Shown here: in pieces, positions 29,696-35,074 of the stretch
Numbering within the stretch: the stretch's first letter is position 1
Layout of the letters: each line of letters begins with the position of its first letter
NCBI GenBank assembly: GCA_964469925.1
Contig: CAYXZL010000012.1
Coordinates: 1-35,074, forward strand
Source: CAYXZL01 sp964469925
GTDB taxonomy: Bacteria; Patescibacteriota; Gracilibacteria; Absconditabacterales; Absconditicoccaceae
Length of the DNA: 35,074 nucleotides
Reading direction: 5' to 3'
Position numbers and translations under genes: made by a program
Notes under the pieces: generated by a model
Databases searched by the model: none
Seen by the model: only the letters and a program-made list of their open reading frames with translations
What the model was told of the DNA's origin: nothing

Positions 29696-29995
29696 ATGGA
29701 AGAAACGGAGAACACTAGCAGTTGACCTAGCACATGAAGAAAACGAACACGGCAATCAATTACGCTTACTCTATGATTAATGATTTTGGTTGGGCTCTGT
29801 GATGACTATGTGAAACAAAATCACAGACCAACATTACAACAACAAATCGACGAAGCGATGAGGACAATCGACTGACTAGAAAAGGAAACACAAATACTCA
29901 TAAGACAAAACAAGCAATTAGAAAAAGATAAGGGGAAATTAAAGGAAAAATTGCAAGAAACAAAAGGAGCATTAAAAGAATGTATGAAAAAATAA
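29696..29995 (+). CDS. Small single-helix membrane protein with C-terminal coiled coil, 99 aa
   Basis: ATG 29696 to TAA 29993-29995. A Ser/Thr/Arg-rich N-terminus of about 24 residues is followed by one membrane helix (SITLTLGLMILVGLC). The about 55-residue charged helix (DEAMRTIDGLEKETQIL and following Lys/Glu/Gln heptads) is a probable coiled coil, ending ECMKK. Four TGA codons are Gly. The topology resembles small division- or envelope-associated proteins such as FtsB/FtsL, but without enough sequence similarity to say so. It is bracketed by a 13-bp direct repeat. Confidence 0.6.
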
Positions 29996-30020
29996 GGAAA
30001 AAAGAAGCGAAGACACAGTA

Positions 30021-30033
30021 GACTATCAAAATT
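30021..30033. repeat. Copy 2 of the 13-bp direct repeat GACTATCAAAATT
   Basis: Identical to 29608-29620 and lies 25 bases after the stop of the small coiled-coil gene. The bases after it (CTTTACCGTAA) loosely resemble those after copy 1 (CTTCTTACGTAA, after a short spacer). Confidence 0.5.
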
Positions 30034-30088
30034 CTTTACCGTAATCGAAACAACGGACGAAAAGCTCTAAGACGAACACAGTCTGACT

Positions 30089-31606
30089 TTAGAGCATCCA
30101 CTGAATATATCTGTCATCAGGCACATCATAGCTACCTTTCGGGACCTTAATAATATCGCCATATCTGATACCAGCTTCTTCTGCTTCACGTGCAAAGCCG
30201 TTGCTTTCCATTTTACGCCAAAACCAATGTTCTCCTTGTTCGTTTCCCCACATGGTGATGAATGCAGCCTTGGTAATTGCTTCATCATTGATTTGCCAAA
30301 CTTTAATTTTTGCCTTGTCAGGGTTTTCAAGATAACCACGCTCAATCAGGAGATCAATTTCCTGATCAGTGATATCGACAATACGTTCAAACACCACAAC
30401 CTCTCCTTCAACTAAATCCAAAATGCTTTCATGAGCAAATTCATAACTTCTCAACTTGGCAGTCAAAAAATGAAGCCAAGCATCCAAACCGTGACGAGTA
30501 GCACCAGAAAGCACAAAACTTGTCTTTTCTAAAAGATCCGCAGCAACCCCAACTCAAAAAGTTGAAAGAAAATAAGCTTTGAGGCGATTGTCAAACTGCT
30601 GTTGGTATTCTCCTACTATTTCATCGTCATAGACAAGATCGTATTTATTAAACACAAAACACAAAAGTTTGTCCAAAAAAAGCTTCTTTGCATTTCACCG
30701 AATAAGATAGACCTTCAAATGAGGATGACCATTTACAATCTCCAAAACGAACTCCACATCATCAATAGGGTCACCAAAGCTATCTGACCCCACATACGTC
30801 TCTTTGATAAAAGCGATAATTTCATCTAACAGAACAGTAGAATCATCCATACCAGACTCATATAAGGAAAGATCGTGAACAAAACAAAAAATATGTGCTT
30901 TCAATATATGTCTCAAAAAGTCATTACCAAGTCATTTACCCTCATGAGCACCAGCAATGAGACCAGGAATATCCACCATAGTAAAATCATAGTTTTCATA
31001 ATGCACCATTCATAAGTTAGGTACAAGTGTTGTGAAATGATAAGCAGCTACTTTTGCCTTGGCATTGCTACATGCATTGATCAAGGTTGACTTACCAACA
31101 CTCGGAGTTCCAATCAGTGCAACATCACCCAAAAGTTGTAGCTCCAACAAAAGATTCAGACTCTGAGCTGGTTCACCCAAAAGAGCAAATTGCGGATATT
31201 GCATCGTAGAAGTTTTGAAATGCATATTCCCTACTCATCCATCACCTCAACGTAAGGCACGCCGCTCTTCCTTATCCTCAGTAATCTGATGCAAAATAGC
31301 CCCTGTGTCCGCGTTTTTGATAACAGTTCCCAAGGGTACAGACAAATACAAATCATCAGCATCAGCTCAATATTTGTCTTTTCATTCGCCTGGTGCACCG
31401 TAGTCAGCCTTATAATCTCTATGATAGGTGTATTTCAAAAGAGTGTTCTCATCTTTACTTCAGACAAAGTAGACACTCCCTCATTTGCCGCCGTTTCCAC
31501 CAGCTGGACCACCAAAAGGAACCTTTGCCTCCCTCCTTGCAGCAACCACGCCATCTCAACCCTTACCAGAGTGGATGCTTATACGTACAGTATCATAAAA
31601 TTTCAT
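30089..31606 (-). CDS. obgE: Obg/CgtA GTPase with OCT domain
   Basis: Ribosome-associated essential GTPase. 505 residues, longer than the usual 340-430. The Gly-rich Obg fold (about 1-160) contains HSGKGGDGVVAARREAKVPF and GNGGKGGSVYF, where many Gly are TGA, then LRGGDGGVGN. The G domain has GTPSVGKST (about 166, G1), VDIPGLIAGAHEGKGLG (G3), NKYD (G4) and SGAT (G5). The C-terminal about 110 residues form an OCT-type domain with FWRKMESNGFAREAEEAGIR and GDIIKVPKGSYDVPDDRYIQW. The N-terminal MKFYDTVRISIH fixes the start at 31604-31606. Divergent from rlmH across 74 bases. Confidence 0.95.
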
Positions 31607-31680
31607 AGACAACAGATTGCAAAATAGAAGACGATTGCCTATGTTGTACTCATAGCATGTTTTGTTTGCAACTCCATCAT

Positions 31681-32124
31681 ATGAAAAGCACTATTCTCTG
31701 TATATCCGATTCTGACAAACAGTTTGATACTGCGATACAAGAATACACAAAAAGGCTAGGAAAGAGTTGTGAGATCATCAACTGTAAACCAGCCAAGCAT
31801 GGCACACACCAGCAAATCATCAACACAGAAACCCAAACCATTATCGAGAAGCTAGAAAAAACGCATGCAAATATCATACTTCTATCCAAAGAAGGGAAAG
31901 CTGTAACGACAACAGATATCAAAACAACAGTCGAAGCAGGTAAACACATTTGCTTTGTTATCGGTTGACCTTACTGACTAGATGAACCATTATTGGAAAA
32001 AGTCCCTCACACAAAGCGGTCCTTTGGAGCCATTACACTCCCTCATGGGCTAGCAAAACTTATCCTCTTAGAACAACTCTATAGGGCACAGACCATACTA
32101 CAGGGCAAAAAATATCATTATTAA
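31681..32124 (+). CDS. rlmH: 23S rRNA (pseudouridine1915-N3)-methyltransferase RlmH
   Basis: SPOUT methylase acting on helix 69 of 23S rRNA. 147 residues, near the family's 155. ANIILLSKEGKAVTT, then ICFVIGGPYGLDEPLL (family motif FxIGGxxGxxxxxx; one Gly is TGA) and ITLPHGLAKLILLEQLYRA (SxxTxPHxLaRxxLxEQLYRA) with a C-terminal KKYHY tail matching the conserved YHx end. An upstream in-frame ATG at 31657 would add 8 residues; I choose 31681, where the conserved sequence begins. The methyltransferase gene follows 22 bases later. Confidence 0.93.
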
Positions 32125-32146
32125 GTTTTTAGTAGAAACAAAGAAT

Positions 32147-32881
32147 ATGAAATTTGAGGAAATACAAGAAGTCATTGAAAAATTTGTACAAGAAAACAAA
32201 AGAAAAGAATATGGAGATCAAAAAAAGTATAAAATGAAAACATCAGATGCACTATTTTGTGCAGAAGACAGATCAAGAAATCGTATATTTCGAAATGCAA
32301 TAGATCAGGCAATACAAGAAAACAAAAAAAGCACTCACTATCATGTAGTCGATGCAGGATCAGGGTTAGGGATTTTGGGATTATTTGCACTCGCACAATG
32401 AGCAAATGTCTGTACCTTTATAGAACATAATACTGACACCTATACACTAAGTAAAAGACTCATAAAAAAGTTGTGATACGAAAAGCAAGTAAGCTACATC
32501 AATCAAGATGCTACATCACTAATATTACAAACAAAATTTGACCTCTTAATCAGTGAAACACTCAGCAGCGACCTCGAGTCTGAAGACTTTTGTGCTATTA
32601 TCAATCACTTACAACAGTTCGCAAAAAAGAAATATTGCATCATACCACAACATATCGAACAAGAGATCATCCAGTTAAACAAGAAATGAGAAATAATCAA
32701 AGAAGAAACACAAAGCTTTGATACTAAACAAGCAAGACCCCAAACAATAACGATAGACAAACAAACTCACAAAATAGTGTACAAAGGCACACTAACACTC
32801 TATGACCATCACAGTATTAGCTCTGGAGACTGTATATCACTATTTAATACAAGAGAAAAAATCATAGACAGAAATACTTAG
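32147..32881 (+). CDS. PRMT-like SAM-dependent methyltransferase
   Basis: 244 residues. SAM motif I is HVVDAGSGLGILGLFAL (about 65-81), followed by the acidic end of strand 2 in CTFIEHN. FDLLISETLSSDLESED corresponds to the double-E loop of protein arginine methyltransferases, and a beta-barrel-like C-terminal half is suggested by TLTLYDHHSI. The family would methylate Arg or a small molecule; bacterial members of this type are poorly known. The N-terminal helix contains the DRSRNRIFRNAI segment typical before motif I. The stop TAG 32879-32881 overlaps the HemW-like stop by 4 bases. Confidence 0.75.
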
Positions 32882-34158
32882 ATATCCCTAAGCAAACCAG
32901 TAACGATAGTATTATATACGTCCATTCCATCATCAGTCAACCTGAGGCGATCATCATACAATGTTGCTAGTCATTGTGAAATATAGTTTTCTAAAAGAAT
33001 GCTAAAATTATCTACTAGCACAGATGCAAAAGAAGAAAGATTGCCGACACCGGCATCAGTCCTCAATCAGAGAAAAAACGATTCAATCAAGAGGTCTGTA
33101 GAATCCAAACAACTAACAGAATCGCTATCCTGATAACTACCGGCAAAATAGTTTTTGATAAACTTAGTGTTGGTCAAACGGAGTGCCATTAGCGTTTTTG
33201 CTGATACAGAAGATTCACAAGCTGTTTCAAAAACTTGAGGGAAAGCAGGATGTTGTGACTGCAAAAAGCTTGCCGCACTCGTTCCTACTCAGAGGTAGTT
33301 ATCCATCTCCCAATAGATCCTATTGTGTATACTACTCTTGCCAGCAAGCGAAAAATTGGATAACTCATATCTGCGATATCATGCGTTGAGGATAATGTCC
33401 TTTAAGAGAGAGAATTCATGATACACATGATCTTCTGATCCATAGTGATGAACTAAGTGTTGTGCTGAAGAAGATCACACAATGTGCTGATGATACCAAG
33501 CACTACCAGGGAAAAGCTCTAAGGTATACAGGGAAAAACTATCAGCAAAATAGCTCTGCACAAAACTCTCAAAAAAATCTAATTTAGACTGGTCTCGCAG
33601 TTGCAACTCTCCATTTTTACGTTCAGTCAGACGTCCAAACGCAATAAAATCAAAATTAAAAACATTATGAGATTGCTTGATTGCTTGTAACTGTCTCAAA
33701 AAACCTACTACTTGATTAAAGCTATACTGTCTTCCGCTGTCTTGCAGGACGATATCATCAAAACTTTGGATTCCAAAACTAAACCTCACCCTAGGAAAAT
33801 GCTGATAATATGTAGATAAGGTTTCAACTAAGGACAAAACATCATCAAAAGGATTAGGGTTACATTCGATAGAAAGTTCTGCTAAATTTTCTACATCAAA
33901 GACATCCGCAATATGATCAATAATTCTGATAAAGTTTTTAGTTCCTATTTTGCTGGGAGTACCACCACCAAAGTAGATAGTAGAAAGTGCCTGTTTGGGG
34001 AAAAAGGCTGCACGATAGGTGATTTCTCACAACAGAGCTTCAATATAACGCTCTATTACTCATCACTCATCCTTCATGTCTGCAGTCTCCAAAACATGGA
34101 AACTACAATAGTCACACTTACGATCACAGAAAGGTATATGGATATAGAGACCAAACAT
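32878..34158 (-). CDS. hemW: HemW/HemN-type radical SAM protein
   Basis: 426 residues. The N-terminal LYIHIPFCDRKCDYCSF holds the radical-SAM Cys triad C-x3-C-x2-C with Phe after it, as in HemN/HemW. YFGGGTPS, ELSIECNP, RFSFGIQSFDD and GRQYS-like residues follow family order, and YELSNFSLAG with NRIYWEMDNYLGVGTSAASF is the usual HemN second half. The C-terminal winged-helix part has LIESFFLGLRTDAGV. HemW members are heme chaperones rather than coproporphyrinogen oxidases. Start ATG 34156-34158. It lies 14 bases after the recombinase gene in the same direction. Confidence 0.9.
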
Positions 34159-34172
34159 CAGAAACAAACAGA

Positions 34173-34994
34173 TTAAAGTAAATCGAGTGGACTTGTGATC
34201 TTCGCCAATGATGGCTGCATAACATGAGTGTAAATTTGTGTCGTACGAATATTATTATGTCCCAAAAGTTCTTGTACATAACGCACATCAACACCTTGTT
34301 CGAGCAAGTGAGTAGCGAAACTATGACGCAATGTATGAAACGAAACCTTTTTAGAAATTCATACTCTTTTACATGATTGATGAAAAACCGCCTGTGCAGT
34401 TCTAGGAGTGATCGCTCATCACCTTTCCGATGTAATAACGTGAGCTTCAGTATCCTTTCATAAAATCACACTTTTGTAAAGATTCTCAAGATGTTGGGGA
34501 AAGATTGTGATACGATCTTTTTGACCTTTGGCTGAGTGTAAATGAATTACACGCCTTTCTAGATCAACATCACCTATTCTCAAACCCACAACCTCACTTA
34601 CTCTCAATCACGCTCCATAGCTTATACTAAGCAATAACTGATGTTTAGGATTATGGATGCTGGACAATATATTCTTAATTTCTCGGACACTAAGTACGAT
34701 CGGCAGTGTTCTAGGCTCCTTCGACAGTCTAATCGGTGGAAAATCAGCTTTTTTCAAGATATGCATAATAAAATACTTGAGGGCATCCTTGTAGAGGTTA
34801 ATTGTTTTAGCTGCCTTACCCTGACTTTGAAGATGGAGAATAAAGTCAACGATATCACTATGTTGTATCTGTTCAAGATCTTTCCTATACCATTTCAAAA
34901 AAAACTCTACACAAGTCGTATACACCGAAACAGTCCTTGGGCTGTAGTTTTGGTATTGTAACTCTCTACGCAAATCAGTAACCTGTGGATACAT
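34173..34994 (-). CDS. Tyrosine recombinase, XerC/XerD-like
   Basis: 273 residues. The N-terminal SAM-like core-binding domain (about 1-95) contains NYSPRTVSVYTTCVEFFLKWY and GKAAKTINLYKDALKYF. The catalytic domain has SYGAGLRVSEVVGL (first catalytic Arg), HLHSAKGQKDR (Lys), FHTLRHSFATHLLEQG (H-x-x-R), LLGHNN (His) and YTHV (nucleophile Tyr). Length and intactness fit a housekeeping XerC/XerD recombinase for chromosome dimer resolution. An integron or phage integrase is possible, but no attachment site or mobile genes are seen. Start ATG 34992-34994; 80 bases remain to the window end with nothing recognisable. Confidence 0.9.
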
Positions 34995-35074
34995 ACAAAA
35001 AAACGCATAAACATTTCAGATAGTACACAATAAAATGTCACTTTCAACAAAAACAATTCAGACAGAAACGAGTT

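Noticed and set aside
34173..34994. Integrase as the edge of a prophage or integrative element
   Set aside because: No tRNA, attachment repeats, phage genes or plasmid genes nearby; the size and motifs fit a housekeeping Xer recombinase.
1..35074. Dozens of apparent pseudogenes or split genes if TGA is read as stop
   Set aside because: Reading TGA as Gly joins the pieces into full-length, motif-complete families with Gly at conserved sites; stops are only TAA/TAG.
1..35074. CRISPR array, IS element or transposon ends
   Set aside because: No regularly spaced repeats, no transposase and no terminal inverted repeats with target duplications were seen.

Overview
This 35 kb window reads coherently only if UGA encodes glycine (translation table 25). 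TGA codons fall inside every long gene, usually at invariant glycines: both motif glycines of GPTGSGKT in the pilus ATPase, LQGDVGSGKT in RecG, FEGESLFND in the antiporter, and the GxGxxG of the 2-hydroxyacid dehydrogenase. All genes end in TAA or TAG. With the low GC content and dense packing, this points to Candidate Phyla Radiation bacteria of the Gracilibacteria (BD1-5) or Absconditabacteria (SR1) type. The sequence alone does not separate those two. I see no tRNA, rRNA, CRISPR array or IS element.

Layout. 1-948: C-terminal part of MutL. 972-5805 (minus): an envelope/ion block with a giant three-domain protein (GH18-like, polysaccharide deacetylase, GT2 synthase), a two-helix K+ channel fused to a Nudix-like domain, and a small unknown gene. 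5997-8893: NAD kinase, convergent with a long Na+/H+ antiporter. 9061-9729: a glucosaminidase, followed by a strongly structured, probably non-coding RNA on the minus strand (about 9745-9991). 10167-12240: a short PilB/GspE-type ATPase and a coiled-coil membrane protein. 12251-17677: thioredoxin-like lipoprotein, RecG, a secreted protein with a helical tail, a small helical protein and an RluD-type pseudouridine synthase. 17678-18478: an 800-base stretch without a convincing large gene, holding short very basic ORFs, four GC-rich hairpins and a terminator. 18479-21377: membrane proteins, an EamA transporter and a nucleoside hydrolase, probably a nucleoside-use pair. 21478-25740: PepF-like peptidase, 2-hydroxyacid dehydrogenase and a diverged flavin-monooxygenase-like protein. 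25859-29995: FKBP/SlyD lipoprotein, DoxX-like protein with a cysteine tail, DUF368 protein, SpoU methylase, SDR and a small coiled-coil protein. 30089-34994: Obg GTPase, RlmH, a PRMT-like methyltransferase, a HemW-type radical SAM protein and a tyrosine recombinase.

The most interesting candidates are four. (1) The K+ channel with a C-terminal Nudix domain whose Nudix box is degenerate, beside NAD kinase and a cation antiporter; this resembles the domain logic of the animal ADP-ribose-gated channel TRPM2. (2) The unclassified structured RNA after the glucosaminidase gene. (3) The small-ORF/hairpin region at 17.7-18.5 kb, where two hairpins share the loop CGTATYCGT on unrelated stems. (4) Four convergent gene pairs whose stop codons overlap by exactly 4 bases.

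Two neighbouring minus-strand genes (GT2 protein and channel-Nudix) each need a one-base frame change at or near a T homopolymer. These are either assembly errors or real frameshifts.
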